Shown: piece by piece, positions 8,010 to 16,964 of the stretch
Layout of the letters: each line of letters begins with the position of its first letter
Position numbering within the stretch: the stretch's first letter is position 1
Source: Barnesiella sp. WM24
Lineage (GTDB): Bacteria; Bacteroidota; Bacteroidia; Bacteroidales; Muribaculaceae
Assembly: GCF_004570975.1 (NCBI RefSeq)
Contig: NZ_SPPC01000008.1
Span: 177,318 to 241,317 of the forward strand
Direction: 5' to 3'
DNA: 64,000 bases
The notes under the pieces: generated by a model
The model's database searches: none
What the model was told of the DNA's origin: nothing
What the model saw: only the letters and a program-made list of their open reading frames with translations
Made by a program: the position numbers and the translations under genes

Positions 8010-9089
8010 TTACAATATTACGTTTTGACCGGTGATAATGCCGCTGCCATAACACAGATGGGCTTTGTCATCGTATATTACAGCAAACTGTCCCGGCGCG
8101 ATACCTTGTATACGTGATTCCGATTCAACAAGATATTCCGACTCGCCAAGACGCGTTAATGTGCCGGGGATAAACTCGGGCATGTGCCGATTCTTAAAAG
8201 TGATATTGACGCGATTACACTCCGCAGCCCAGGGCGAACCGGAGATAAAGTGCATCTCATCAAGATGCAGTGTATTGCCATATTGTTTCTCGGTGTTATA
8301 TCCCTGACTGACATAGACCACATTGTCGTGTACATTCTTTTTTACGACATACCAGGGACCGCCACTTAGGCCAAGACCTTTTCGCTGTCCTATCGTATGA
8401 AACCAGAAACCGTTGTGTTCACCAAGTTTACGCCCGGTCTCAAGCTCTATTATGGCACCCTTTTTCACACCGAGATGACGCTTGATGAAGTCATTGTAAT
8501 TAATCTTGCCGAGGAAACATATTCCCTGGCTGTCTTTTCTGAACGCATTAGGCATCTTTACATTTACGGCTATCTCCCTGACCTTTGCCTTGGGCATGCT
8601 TCCGATAGGAAACATGAGATGAGAGAGTTGCTCATAGCTTATGCGTGCAAGGAAGTCAGTCTGGTCTTTTACCGGATCAACTGCGGTTGCAAGATAGACT
8701 TTCCCGTCAATTATGTCGGTAGTCGCATAATGACCTGTCGCTGTCTTGTCAAATTCATGCCCCCAGCGTTGCTCGAAAAATCCGAATTTAATCATCTTGT
8801 TACACATTATATCCGGATTGGGGGTGAGTCCTTCTCTCACAGTCCGCAATGCGTATTCCATCACATTTTCCCAGTATTCCTCATGAAGTGACACGACGTC
8901 AAAGGGGCAACCGTATTTACGGGCTATAAACCGGCACATCTCAATATCTTCTTCAGCCGAGCAGTCGCCCTCTCCATTGTCAAGCCCGATGCGTATGTAA
9001 AAAAGGTGAAGGTCATGTCCTTCCTCCTTCAAACGGTGTACAACAACCGCACTGTCAACACCACCTGATATAAGTACAGCTATTTTCAT
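8010..9089 (-). CDS. mnmA: tRNA-specific 2-thiouridylase MnmA
   Basis: A 359-residue protein with the PP-loop SGGVDSAVVVHRL at residues 8-20, the catalytic Cys context NPDIMCNKMIKFG (about residue 94-106), the second Cys in DSQGICFLGK, and the C-terminal domain with GQRKGLGLSGGPWYV. It installs the 2-thio group at U34 of tRNAs for Lys, Glu and Gln, taking sulfur from a persulfide relay. It lies 17 bases after the DoxX gene and 5 bases before the DUF151 gene in the minus-strand operon. Confidence 0.97.
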   Translation of the reverse strand: MKIAVLISGGVDSAVVVHRLKEEGHDLHLFYIRIGLDNGEGDCSAEEDIEMCRFIARKYGCPFDVVSLHEEYWENVMEYALRTVREGLTPNPDIMCNKMIKFGFFEQRWGHEFDKTATGHYATTDIIDGKVYLATAVDPVKDQTDFLARISYEQLSHLMFPIGSMPKAKVREIAVNVKMPNAFRKDSQGICFLGKINYNDFIKRHLGVKKGAIIELETGRKLGEHNGFWFHTIGQRKGLGLSGGPWYVVKKNVHDNVVYVSQGYNTEKQYGNTLHLDEMHFISGSPWAAECNRVNITFKNRHMPEFIPGTLTRLGESEYLVESESRIQGIAPGQFAVIYDDKAHLCYGSGIITGQNVIL

Positions 9090-9106
9090 TACAACATTAT
9101 ATGATT

Positions 9107-9613
9107 CTAAACTTCTTCAAGTTCCTCGGTTTCAGTCTCGTCTTTGCCTCGCTTAGAAATGATAAACAGTGATATGAAGTAGTCAAGCGATATTTTACCC
9201 GGTCCGGCAATCAGGATAAACAGGAATATACCGATAAACATCAGCGGAAGGTATCCGGGCTGGGTGCTTGAAATCGAGTATGCGAAAGTGTTGGGGAGCA
9301 GGTCATGCAGAATATGGTATTCCGCGATTATCATTGCGACAACCGGAGGCAGCACTGAAAGCCGTGTCAAAAAGCCTGCCATAATGAAGAGTGAACAGAT
9401 AAGCTCTATGCAGATCATGATTATCAGTGACACTTCACTGCCAAGACCTAACACTTCAGGAAAAGTGTAACGCAGCGTGGAGAAATTAATCAAATGCCTT
9501 ATCCCGAACTGCATAAACATCACCCCTACAAACAATCTAAGGAACAGACGCGCAAGATTGCTATATGTATAACCTGTGCTTCGCAGGAATAGGTTTTCAA
9601 AAAATTGTTTCAT
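9107..9613 (-). CDS. DoxX family membrane protein
   Basis: A 168-residue membrane protein with four hydrophobic segments; the first contains LARLFLRLFVGVMFMQFGIRH, typical of DoxX/DoxD-like proteins. The C-terminal tail is acidic (TETEELEEV). The family is linked to quinone or redox functions in some organisms, but no activity can be assigned here. It is preceded within 12 bases by the DUF5106 thioredoxin-like gene and followed by mnmA, an order consistent with one redox-related transcript (inference). Confidence 0.88.
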   Translation of the reverse strand: MKQFFENLFLRSTGYTYSNLARLFLRLFVGVMFMQFGIRHLINFSTLRYTFPEVLGLGSEVSLIIMICIELICSLFIMAGFLTRLSVLPPVVAMIIAEYHILHDLLPNTFAYSISSTQPGYLPLMFIGIFLFILIAGPGKISLDYFISLFIISKRGKDETETEELEEV

Positions 9614-9625
9614 CGCTTTTGTGTC

Positions 9626-10525
9626 TTATTGTTGCTTTTGTTTTTCTTTATATATGGCAGCCGCCATGGCAAGGAACTGATTGATGTTCATGTCTCTCAA
9701 TACAATCTTGCGGTCTTTGTCAAGCAGATACATTGCCGGGAGATTGCGGGTGTCAATCAGTTTGCCGATACTGTCGGATGTTCCGGCTTCCCATTCATAG
9801 GGATATTTTTCCACTGATTTTTTCCAGCTTTCGTCAGGAGTGCCGGTATATATATCAATTATTTTTAGTGTCCCGTTTTTAGACAACGTGTTTACCGCAA
9901 AGTCAGTCTCAAGTCTTAATGAAGTCATTGCACAGTCGGTGCATTCCGGTCCGTGTATATAAAGTAATGTGAATTCTCCCGGTTGGTCATAAAGCTGATG
10001 GGTCGCACCGTAGCGGGTGGTGTAGGTGATTGGAGAAACAGTGGCTCCTACCTGTGAGCAATTAAGCATCTTGACCTGCTCAAGAAAATATGCTTTGTCT
10101 TTTGCCGAAACTTTTTTATTGGAAAGGGCTGCTTTGGTAAACAGCAGATACTGTTCATCAGCCCAGAAAGGCGCTTCCGGGGAGAAAAGGTTCTTTTCGG
10201 CTGCTTTGACTATTTTCAATGTCGACTTAGCGTCATTCTTGTATAGCGATGTAAGATTGGATATGGATTTTTTTACGCTGTCGGCACTGGCATACGGAAT
10301 GAATGAGACATAATCGGCAAATGCCTCATTGAACGCTGTTGTGTCATTAAGCAGCTTTTTCATGTCAGCCTTGTCCCAAAAACGGAGCAATATATAACTC
10401 GTTTTCTCCTGAAGCGTTCCCAGCGAATCAGGTGCCATCGGATACTCGAAGTGAGTCTTTGATTGCGACATTAGCGCTATTGACGATATGACTGCAAATA
10501 TTGCGGAAATAAATATTTTCTTCAT
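9626..10525 (-). CDS. DUF5106 domain thioredoxin-like protein
   Basis: A 299-residue secreted protein. Residues 1-20 (MKKIFISAIFAVISSIALMS) are a signal peptide. The region around residues 25-165 matches the Bacteroidetes DUF5106 pattern (HFEYPMAPDSLGTLQEKTSY and YILLRFWDKADM). The C-terminal part is thioredoxin-like: FTLLYIHGPECTDCAMTSLR contains CTDC in place of the usual CxxC loop CGPC, followed by a strand and PAMYLLDKDRKIVLRD with the conserved cis-Pro. It may be a periplasmic thiol oxidoreductase. The ATG at 10525 gives a clean signal peptide; the longer frame adds a polar lead. It is the first gene of the run, under the promoter at 10556-10586. Confidence 0.88.
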   Translation of the reverse strand: MKKIFISAIFAVISSIALMSQSKTHFEYPMAPDSLGTLQEKTSYILLRFWDKADMKKLLNDTTAFNEAFADYVSFIPYASADSVKKSISNLTSLYKNDAKSTLKIVKAAEKNLFSPEAPFWADEQYLLFTKAALSNKKVSAKDKAYFLEQVKMLNCSQVGATVSPITYTTRYGATHQLYDQPGEFTLLYIHGPECTDCAMTSLRLETDFAVNTLSKNGTLKIIDIYTGTPDESWKKSVEKYPYEWEAGTSDSIGKLIDTRNLPAMYLLDKDRKIVLRDMNINQFLAMAAAIYKEKQKQQ

Positions 10526-10555
10526 GTGGGGTATATTGGCATAATTTTTGACTAA

Positions 10556-10586
10556 CAAAGTTAACAAATGACCGCGTTAGTACAAA
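10556..10586 (-). promoter_or_regulatory. Promoter of the DUF5106-DoxX-mnmA operon
   Basis: On the minus strand, TTTG (10583-10586), 19 bases, then TAACTTTG (10556-10563), a full match to the Bacteroidetes -33/-7 pattern. The ATG follows about 31 bases further on at 10525. Confidence 0.75.
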
Positions 10587-10655
10587 ATAATTAATCAACA
10601 TTATGGCGGTTATAAGTGTTAGAAAAGTAAAGCAAATATTAATTTATATCATATT

Positions 10656-13244
10656 ATGAATTTCAATAACTTCACGATTAAATCGCAGGAGGCGATTCAG
10701 AAGGCGGTTGAGATTACAAAGGGTTCGGGTAACCAGGCTATTGAGCCGGTACACATACTCAAAGGATTAATGACCGAGGGCGATTCGCTGATGCAATTTA
10801 TCTTTCAAAAGGTCGGCGCCAATATAGGTGCGGTTTCAGCTTCGGTTGATCGTGCTATCGCATCAGAGCCGAAAGTGTCAGGAGGTGAGCCTTATCTGAG
10901 CCGCACATCTAATGATGTGCTCCAGAAAGCGCTTGACATAGCCAAGAAGCAGGGCGATGAATATGTCACGCTTGAGGCGATTTTGCTTGCGGTATTTGCC
11001 GTAAAAAGTCAGGCATCTCAGATACTGAAGGATGCTGGATTGTCGGAGCATGAGCTGTCGGCTGCAATAGACGAGCTTAGAAAAGGGAAGAAAGCAACCG
11101 ACCAGAGTGCTGAAGACACATATAATGCACTTAGCAAATATGCGATAAACCTTAACGAGCGTGCGCGATCCGGCAAGCTGGATCCTGTAATCGGCAGAGA
11201 TGACGAGATACGCCGTGTGCTCCAAATCCTTAGCCGACGCACAAAAAACAACCCTATGCTGATTGGTGAGCCGGGAACGGGAAAAACAGCGATAGCCGAA
11301 GGTCTTGCCCATCGTATAGTAAGAGGCGATGTGCCTGAAAATCTTAAAGATAAGCAGATATACTCGCTTGATATGGGCGCGCTTGTCGCCGGAGCCAAGT
11401 ATAAGGGCGAATTTGAAGAGCGGTTGAAAGCGATTGTCAACGAGGTCACTCAGGCTGATGGTGACATAATACTTTTCATTGATGAGATCCACACTCTTGT
11501 CGGGGCAGGAAAAGGAGAGGGGGCGATGGACGCCGCCAATATCCTGAAACCGGCGCTTGCAAGAGGTGAGTTGCGCAGCATAGGTGCTACTACTCTTGAT
11601 GAATATCAGAAATATTTTGAAAAAGATAAGGCTCTTGAACGAAGGTTCCAGAAAGTCATGGTCAATGAGCCTGATGAAATGAGCGCAATCTCAATATTGA
11701 GAGGACTGAAGGAGCGTTATGAAAATCATCACCAAGTGCGCATTCGTGACGAGGCGATTATTGCTGCCGTGCAACTGTCAGAACGCTATATAACTGACCG
11801 TTTTCTACCGGATAAGGCGATTGACCTGATTGATGAAGCCGCGTCTAAATTGCGTCTTGAACGAGACAGTGTGCCTCAGGCTCTTGATGAGATAACCCGC
11901 AAAATCGCTCAGCTTGAGATTGAGCGTGAGGCAATCAAGCGCGAAGGCGACAATGTGAAGATTAAAGACCTTGAAAAAGAGCTTGCCGACCTTCGCGATG
12001 TAGAAAAAGACTTTAAGGCAAAGTGGCAGTCGCAGAAGGAGCTGATAAACCGCATACAGCAGAACAAGATTGACATCGAGCAGCTTAACTTCGAGGCTGA
12101 TAAGGCGGAGCGTGAAGGCGATTACGCAAAAGTAGCTGAGATACGCTATTCTAAAGTCCAGGAAAAGGAGAAAGAAAACGAGCGTATCCAGCAGCAATTG
12201 AAAGAGATGCAAGGCGACAAGTCGCTGATTAAGGAAGAGGTTGATGCCGACGATATAGCCGATGTCGTATCGCGCTGGACAGGTATTCCTGTGAACAAGA
12301 TGGTTCAGAGCGAAAAGGAGAAGCTGCTGCATCTTGAAGAGGAACTGCACAAGCGTGTCGTAGGTCAGGAGGAGGCTATCGCCGCAATTGCCGATGCAGT
12401 GCGCCGTAGCCGTGCCGGACTTAATGACCCGAGGAGGCCTATCGGTTCATTTATATTCCTCGGCACTACAGGTGTCGGAAAGACTGAGCTTGCCAAGGCT
12501 CTTGCCGAATATCTGTTTGACGATGAAAATATGATGACACGTATTGACATGAGCGAATATCAGGAGAAGCACACGGTAAGCCGTCTCGTAGGAGCGCCTC
12601 CAGGATATGTCGGATATGACGAGGGCGGTCAGTTGACTGAGGCAGTGCGTCGCAAACCTTATTCTGTAGTGCTTTTTGATGAGATAGAGAAGGCTCATCC
12701 TGATGTGTTCAATATTCTGCTTCAGGTCCTTGATGACGGCAGACTTACTGACAACAAGGGTCGTCTCGTGAATTTCAAGAACACGATAATAATAATGACG
12801 TCAAATATGGGGTCGCAGGTTATTCGCGAGAACTTTGCCGGTATAACTGACGATAACCATGCTGAAGTCGTCGAGAAGACCAAGGAGCAGGTTCTTGATA
12901 TGCTGAAGCAGACCATACGTCCGGAGTTCCTTAACCGTATAGATGAGATAATCATGTTTACTCCGCTTAATGAGCGCGAGATTGAAGAGATTGTAGGTAT
13001 ACAGGTCAATGCTATAAAGAGGATGCTTTCAAAGAATGGCGTCGAACTTGAAGTGACTCCGACTGCTTTGAGCTATCTTGCGAAGGAAGGTTATAATCCG
13101 GAATTTGGAGCGCGACCTGTGAAACGCGTGCTGCAAAGAATGGTCCTTAACCGCTTGTCAAAAGACATTCTTGCTCAGAAAGTGGATCGTGAGCACCCGA
13201 TTATCATAGATGTCAAGGATGACGAACTTGTATTTAGAAATTAA
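10656..13244 (+). CDS. clpB: ATP-dependent disaggregase ClpB
   Basis: An 862-residue Hsp100 protein of normal ClpB length. The N-terminal repeat domain ([12 protein letters not shown] onward, residues 5-145) precedes AAA module 1 with Walker [14 protein letters not shown] (about 205-212) and Walker [17 protein letters not shown] long coiled middle domain follows (about 405-525, rich in Lys and Glu). AAA module 2 has Walker [15 protein letters not shown] and [17 protein letters not shown]. It refolds aggregated proteins together with DnaK in the cytoplasm. The middle domain separates it from ClpA/ClpC. It is divergent from the DUF5106 operon; no clear -7 box is visible on the plus strand. Confidence 0.98.
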   Translation: MNFNNFTIKSQEAIQKAVEITKGSGNQAIEPVHILKGLMTEGDSLMQFIFQKVGANIGAVSASVDRAIASEPKVSGGEPYLSRTSNDVLQKALDIAKKQGDEYVTLEAILLAVFAVKSQASQILKDAGLSEHELSAAIDELRKGKKATDQSAEDTYNALSKYAINLNERARSGKLDPVIGRDDEIRRVLQILSRRTKNNPMLIGEPGTGKTAIAEGLAHRIVRGDVPENLKDKQIYSLDMGALVAGAKYKGEFEERLKAIVNEVTQADGDIILFIDEIHTLVGAGKGEGAMDAANILKPALARGELRSIGATTLDEYQKYFEKDKALERRFQKVMVNEPDEMSAISILRGLKERYENHHQVRIRDEAIIAAVQLSERYITDRFLPDKAIDLIDEAASKLRLERDSVPQALDEITRKIAQLEIEREAIKREGDNVKIKDLEKELADLRDVEKDFKAKWQSQKELINRIQQNKIDIEQLNFEADKAEREGDYAKVAEIRYSKVQEKEKENERIQQQLKEMQGDKSLIKEEVDADDIADVVSRWTGIPVNKMVQSEKEKLLHLEEELHKRVVGQEEAIAAIADAVRRSRAGLNDPRRPIGSFIFLGTTGVGKTELAKALAEYLFDDENMMTRIDMSEYQEKHTVSRLVGAPPGYVGYDEGGQLTEAVRRKPYSVVLFDEIEKAHPDVFNILLQVLDDGRLTDNKGRLVNFKNTIIIMTSNMGSQVIRENFAGITDDNHAEVVEKTKEQVLDMLKQTIRPEFLNRIDEIIMFTPLNEREIEEIVGIQVNAIKRMLSKNGVELEVTPTALSYLAKEGYNPEFGARPVKRVLQRMVLNRLSKDILAQKVDREHPIIIDVKDDELVFRN

Positions 13245-13254
13245 TTTATAAACG

Positions 13255-13290
13255 AGGTGTGTGTCAGGCGCACAAGTCGGGCACACACCT
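13255..13290 (+). terminator. Hairpin after clpB
   Basis: A 9-bp stem (AGGTGTGTG at 13255-13263 with CACACACCT at 13282-13290) and an 18-base loop, starting 10 bases after the clpB stop. There is no T run, so it may be a weak terminator, an mRNA-stabilising stem, or a leader structure for the lipoprotein gene that begins 17 bases later. Confidence 0.4.
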
Positions 13291-13306
13291 ATTTAATCTA
13301 TTTATT

Positions 13307-13777
13307 ATGAAAAGATTACTTTATTTGTTGTTTGCGTTGCCGCTGTTTTTGGCGTCATGTAGCGATGATGATGACCTGCCCAGCTTCCAGCTTCAGGTAG
13401 ACATGAAAGGACAGACGGAAATTACTGACAAGGGAGTGATTGTTGTGCCGCAAGGTACTCCTTTCACTATAGAGTCTATTCAGGCTGTCAACCCCTCGGT
13501 TAAGGACCTTACAATCGGTGGCGCCACTTATTATTGGGATTACGTATTCCAGGGTAGCACGCTTGTAGCTCCGTTTGGTATGAAGTTTAATACAGAGAAT
13601 CTGCCGCTCGGCTCTCACTTGTTGCAGATCTATATGCCGATATTTGCTGTAAATTACAGCCCGGCTGAAGCTGTCGCGTCATACACTATAAGAATAGTAG
13701 AGCCGCTTGAGGAAGGGGCTCCTGAACCGGATACTCCCGCTTCTCAGACAGTAACACCGAGCATCGGCTCAAAATAA
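13307..13777 (+). CDS. Small lipoprotein of unknown function
   Basis: A 156-residue protein with signal peptide MKRLLYLLFALPLFLASC; the lipobox LASC puts the lipidated Cys at residue 18, followed by SDDDD, an acidic start that in Bacteroidetes can favour surface export. The remaining chain is beta-rich with a short Pro/Thr-rich C terminus. It contains no motif I recognise. ATG 13307 is preferred over the longer 13259 start because it gives the intact signal peptide. It lies 62 bases downstream of clpB and ends at a bidirectional terminator, so it could be co-transcribed with clpB. Confidence 0.75.
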   Translation: MKRLLYLLFALPLFLASCSDDDDLPSFQLQVDMKGQTEITDKGVIVVPQGTPFTIESIQAVNPSVKDLTIGGATYYWDYVFQGSTLVAPFGMKFNTENLPLGSHLLQIYMPIFAVNYSPAEAVASYTIRIVEPLEEGAPEPDTPASQTVTPSIGSK

Positions 13778-13785
13778 TTACGAAT

Positions 13786-13820
13786 AAAAAGGTGCATGTG
13801 GCTTTCTCATGCATCTTTTT
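13786..13820. terminator. Bidirectional terminator between convergent genes
   Basis: A-run (13786-13790), an 8-bp stem with one G-U pair (13791-13798 with 13808-13815), then a T-run. The A/T symmetry lets it stop transcription from both the lipoprotein gene and the convergent LuxR-type gene. Confidence 0.85.
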
Positions 13821-14402
13821 TTATCGGGGCAACTGAGATTTGATTTCATCAAGTTGCACAAGCTTGCTTACAATCGCGTATATGGTCAAACCCGCGGGCG
13901 AGTGAATCTGTAGTTTGGAGGCGATGTTTCGTCTATGGGTCATGACAGTATTGACCGAAACCCCCATCTCGACTGCAATCTCTTTGTTTGACAGTCCCTT
14001 TACTATACCTACAACCACATCTTTCTCTCGTTGGCTCAGTATCTTCTCTTCCTCATCTTCTTCCTCCGCTATAATCTGACGCAATGTCGATTCAATAGTG
14101 TCGACAGAATCATATATTGAGATAGTAGAGTCGAACACACGCAGAATCTCTGCCGGAAGAGCCGATGAATATAATGCCACAACTCTTAACTTGCCACTCG
14201 AACCGGCACGCAACTCATCCACTTTTTCAGCCGAAATAAGAAGCGGGTCGGCGATTATGACCGAGCTGTGATTTTTATCCAGGTCATGAAGGGTTACATG
14301 ATTTATGGATATATTGACTTCCTTCAGTTGGCTGATAATGGCTGTTATGCCCGCGCTGATGATAGGAGAGTAGTGAAGCAGTGAGATGCTTATACGTTTC
14401 AT
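13821..14402 (-). CDS. LuxR/NarL-type DNA-binding regulator
   Basis: A 193-residue protein. The C-terminal domain is a clear LuxR/GerE helix-turn-helix (ILSQREKDVVVGIVKGLSNK, then EIAVEMGVSVNTVMTHRRNI, residues about 118-165). The N-terminal 110 residues resemble a receiver fold, but I see no standard receiver signature (acidic pair near residue 10 and a phospho-accepting Asp in hydrophobic context), so it may be phosphorylation-independent. It lies 9 bases after a hemerythrin-domain gene; the pair is recurrent in Bacteroidetes as I recall it, suggesting that the hemerythrin protein senses oxygen, nitric oxide or iron for it (inference). Confidence 0.85.
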   Translation of the reverse strand: MKRISISLLHYSPIISAGITAIISQLKEVNISINHVTLHDLDKNHSSVIIADPLLISAEKVDELRAGSSGKLRVVALYSSALPAEILRVFDSTISIYDSVDTIESTLRQIIAEEEDEEEKILSQREKDVVVGIVKGLSNKEIAVEMGVSVNTVMTHRRNIASKLQIHSPAGLTIYAIVSKLVQLDEIKSQLPR

Positions 14403-14411
14403 CGCTGTTTA

Positions 14412-15119
14412 TTATTGCTTGTTTCCCTCGTTTGTCAATCTGTAGTTGCGCTCTATCATTGTGATGAGCGGTATCAATATATGATTCTCAATGTCATTGT
14501 GAGAATCAAGGTCTTCTTCTGCATTATACAAGTCGACAAGTACGTCATACATTTTATTTGGCATCGAAGTTGTATAAAAGCGAAGTATTATGTTTTTCAA
14601 TTCAGTCAGTTTCTCTCCGATTTCGTCATGATGACGTTTGAACAGGTCGATGCTATAGCCTGAATCTTCGCCGTTTACAAGCGCCCGGATATAGGGGAAC
14701 ACCCGCTTTTCTTCATAATTGAAGTGCTTTTTCACTTCTTCCATGTAGGAGTCAAAAAATGATATGATTGCCGGATTTATATCGTTATGGGTCTCTTCAA
14801 GCGCAGTTATCAGATTTTGGCGTATGTGAGGGAACTTGTATTTTAAGAAATAGTCATGGCTGTTATGCAGGAAGTCGACAATCGCTACCGGCGACACTAC
14901 CGGCAGTCGCTCCGCATCAATTTTGCCGGTCAGGATAAAATTGATGATGAATAAAAACACATCTGTGTCGATGCCGTTTTCAATACAGACATCTTCGATG
15001 CGCTTGTTCTGAAACCCGAGAGGGATATTAAACCTGCTGAGTATCTGAAGGATATTGTAGTCCTCGCGTATGAGGTCAATCACACTGTCTTTACCTGAAA
15101 AGCTTCTTGTCAATTTCAT
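14412..15119 (-). CDS. Hemerythrin domain protein (ScdA/RIC-like)
   Basis: A 235-residue protein. Residues about 1-60 resemble the N-terminal domain of ScdA/RIC iron-sulfur repair proteins but without a clear active Cys. Residues about 75-230 form a hemerythrin-like four-helix domain with the expected ligand pattern: FLHNSHDYF, ALEETHNDI, HFNYEEKRVFPYI, FKRHHDEIGEKL and SHNDIENHILIP. Such domains bind a di-iron centre that reacts with oxygen or nitric oxide. It is upstream of and likely co-transcribed with the LuxR-type gene. Its own role could be sensing or iron-sulfur repair. Confidence 0.87.
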   Translation of the reverse strand: MKLTRSFSGKDSVIDLIREDYNILQILSRFNIPLGFQNKRIEDVCIENGIDTDVFLFIINFILTGKIDAERLPVVSPVAIVDFLHNSHDYFLKYKFPHIRQNLITALEETHNDINPAIISFFDSYMEEVKKHFNYEEKRVFPYIRALVNGEDSGYSIDLFKRHHDEIGEKLTELKNIILRFYTTSMPNKMYDVLVDLYNAEEDLDSHNDIENHILIPLITMIERNYRLTNEGNKQ

Positions 15120-15199
15120 AATGTGCGAAATTAATAAATATACTCTGATTTTGCAAGCTAATTTAAAATAAGTCTAAACAACAATCCGTGATTATAAAA

Positions 15200-15234
15200 A
15201 ATAAGCCGGACGATATATTGTCATCCGGCTTATT
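15200..15234 (-). terminator. Terminator of the acyl-CoA dehydrogenase/etf operon
   Basis: Perfect 11-bp stem (AATAAGCCGGA at 15200-15210 with TCCGGCTTATT at 15224-15234), loop 13 bases. It lies 18 bases beyond the stop of the minus-strand acyl-CoA dehydrogenase gene; on the minus strand the stem is followed by TTTTTATAAT. Confidence 0.85.
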
Positions 15235-15252
15235 TGTCAGGCGATTATGTAA

Positions 15253-16956
15253 TTATGCTTTCTTGTAAATTTCAAGATTCTCAAGGCTGAAGTTTGCGAT
15301 GAACTCTGCATGTCTTGCAATTTCCGATTGGATAAAGTTGCAATATACTTCTGCGCTGCCGGCAAACTCGCTGTTACGTTGCGCATCCTGAAGCAGAAGA
15401 TGTCCCATTATGATGTCAGCAGCCATTTCCACCATGCGGCGTGCCATGAAATCTACATAGGCAGGCTCTTTTACTGAAGTCACCTTCTCCACTGAATCTG
15501 CATAAATCTGAGTGAGTTTAGCCAGGCGATCCTTTATTCCCTGGAGCTCAGGCTTAACCTCTACGTTCTCATATTCCTTGATTAAGTTGAGATAAGCACC
15601 GGTAGTCACATAACGGATAGCCGCAACTACCTGAAGCTGAGTGGTTCCCTCATAGATGGAAGTGATTCGGGCATCACGGTACAGACGCTCGCAGGCATAG
15701 TCTTTCATGAAACCTGAGCCACCATGTATCTGGATGCAGTCATAAGCGTTCTGGTTGCAATATTCACTGCCCATTCCTTTGGCAAGGGGAGTAAGCGCAT
15801 CGGCAATCTTGCTGTATTGCTTTGACTCCTTCTTTTCTTCAAGGGTGAGGGCACGCTCTTTCGCGATATCGTCATATACCTTGTACAGGTCGACATATCT
15901 TGCACACTCATATAGAAGAGAACGTGAAGCGTCAAGCTTTGCCTTCATTACAGATAGCATTTCATATACGGCAGGGAACTCTATGATTGCTTTTCCAAAC
16001 TGCTTGCGGTCACGAGCATAGGCAAGTGCCTCGCGATAAGCAAGTTCGCTTACACCAACTGACTGAGCGGCAATGCCAAGACGTGCACCATTCATCAACG
16101 CCATCACATACTTGATAAGTCCAAGCTTACGTGAACCGACAAGCTCGGCCTTGGCATTTTTGTAGACAAGTTCACATGTCGGCGAACCTTTGATACCCAT
16201 TTTGTTTTCAATGCGGCGTACATTGACTCCTCCATTGCGCTTGTCGTAGATGAACATAGACAGTCCGCGACCATCCTTGGTGCCATCTTCTGAACGGGCA
16301 AGCACGAGGTGTATATCGCTGTCACCGTTAGTGATGAAGCGTTTTACGCCATTAAGCAGCCATGTTCCGTCGGGCTGTTCGGTGGCTTTCAGCATTACTG
16401 ACTGGAGGTCACTGCCGGCATCCGGCTCGGTAAGGTCCATTGACATGGTCTCGCCATTGCATACACGAGGAATATAGCGGCTCTTCTGATCTTCATCGGC
16501 AAACTCATAGATTGTCTCCGCGCAATCCTGAAGCCCCCAAAGGTTTTCAAATCCAGTATCGGCACGGCTTACAATGTCAGCAGCCATGATATAGGGTGTG
16601 ATAGGGAAGTTAAGACCTCCGTAGCGGCGGGGCATAGCCATACCCATGAGACCGGCCTTGCGGCAGATGTCAAGGTTCTCTTTTGTGCCGTCGGCATATA
16701 TGACTCTGCCGTTTTCAACATGAGGTCCCTGATGGTCGACATCTTCAGCACGGGCAGCGATGTACTCGCCACAAACCTCGCCGACTACCTCAAGCACTTT
16801 GTCATAGCTGTCCATGGCATCAGCGAAATTAAACGGAGCATAGTCAAACTTCTCCGAATCGGTATAGTTGCGCTCTTTTAAGGCTACGATCTTTTCCATC
16901 ATAGGATGGGTAAGATGATGCTTGAGAGCTGGATTATCTGTATAAAAATTAGACAT
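15253..16956 (-). CDS. Acyl-CoA dehydrogenase (long form)
   Basis: A 567-residue flavoprotein of the acyl-CoA dehydrogenase family. The core contains SMDLTEPDAGSDLQSVML, GVKRFITNGDSD and, near the C-terminal part of the core, YRDARITSIYEGTTQLQVVA, where the Glu of IYEGT is the usual catalytic base. It is about 180 residues longer than the classical 380-residue enzymes, with an extra helical C-terminal domain like that of the DmdC-type group. It passes electrons to the electron-transfer flavoprotein encoded just upstream by etfB and etfA. The acyl substrate is unknown. Confidence 0.93.
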   Translation of the reverse strand: MSNFYTDNPALKHHLTHPMMEKIVALKERNYTDSEKFDYAPFNFADAMDSYDKVLEVVGEVCGEYIAARAEDVDHQGPHVENGRVIYADGTKENLDICRKAGLMGMAMPRRYGGLNFPITPYIMAADIVSRADTGFENLWGLQDCAETIYEFADEDQKSRYIPRVCNGETMSMDLTEPDAGSDLQSVMLKATEQPDGTWLLNGVKRFITNGDSDIHLVLARSEDGTKDGRGLSMFIYDKRNGGVNVRRIENKMGIKGSPTCELVYKNAKAELVGSRKLGLIKYVMALMNGARLGIAAQSVGVSELAYREALAYARDRKQFGKAIIEFPAVYEMLSVMKAKLDASRSLLYECARYVDLYKVYDDIAKERALTLEEKKESKQYSKIADALTPLAKGMGSEYCNQNAYDCIQIHGGSGFMKDYACERLYRDARITSIYEGTTQLQVVAAIRYVTTGAYLNLIKEYENVEVKPELQGIKDRLAKLTQIYADSVEKVTSVKEPAYVDFMARRMVEMAADIIMGHLLLQDAQRNSEFAGSAEVYCNFIQSEIARHAEFIANFSLENLEIYKKA

Positions 16957-16964
16957 TGTTGTTG

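Noticed and set aside
8397..8891. 164-codon plus-strand ORF across mnmA
   Set aside because: mnmA motifs on the minus strand are complete; the plus-strand translation has no recognisable pattern.
10878..11492. 204-codon antisense ORF in clpB
   Set aside because: It lies entirely within the ClpB coding sequence with typical shadow content; clpB is clearly real on the other strand.
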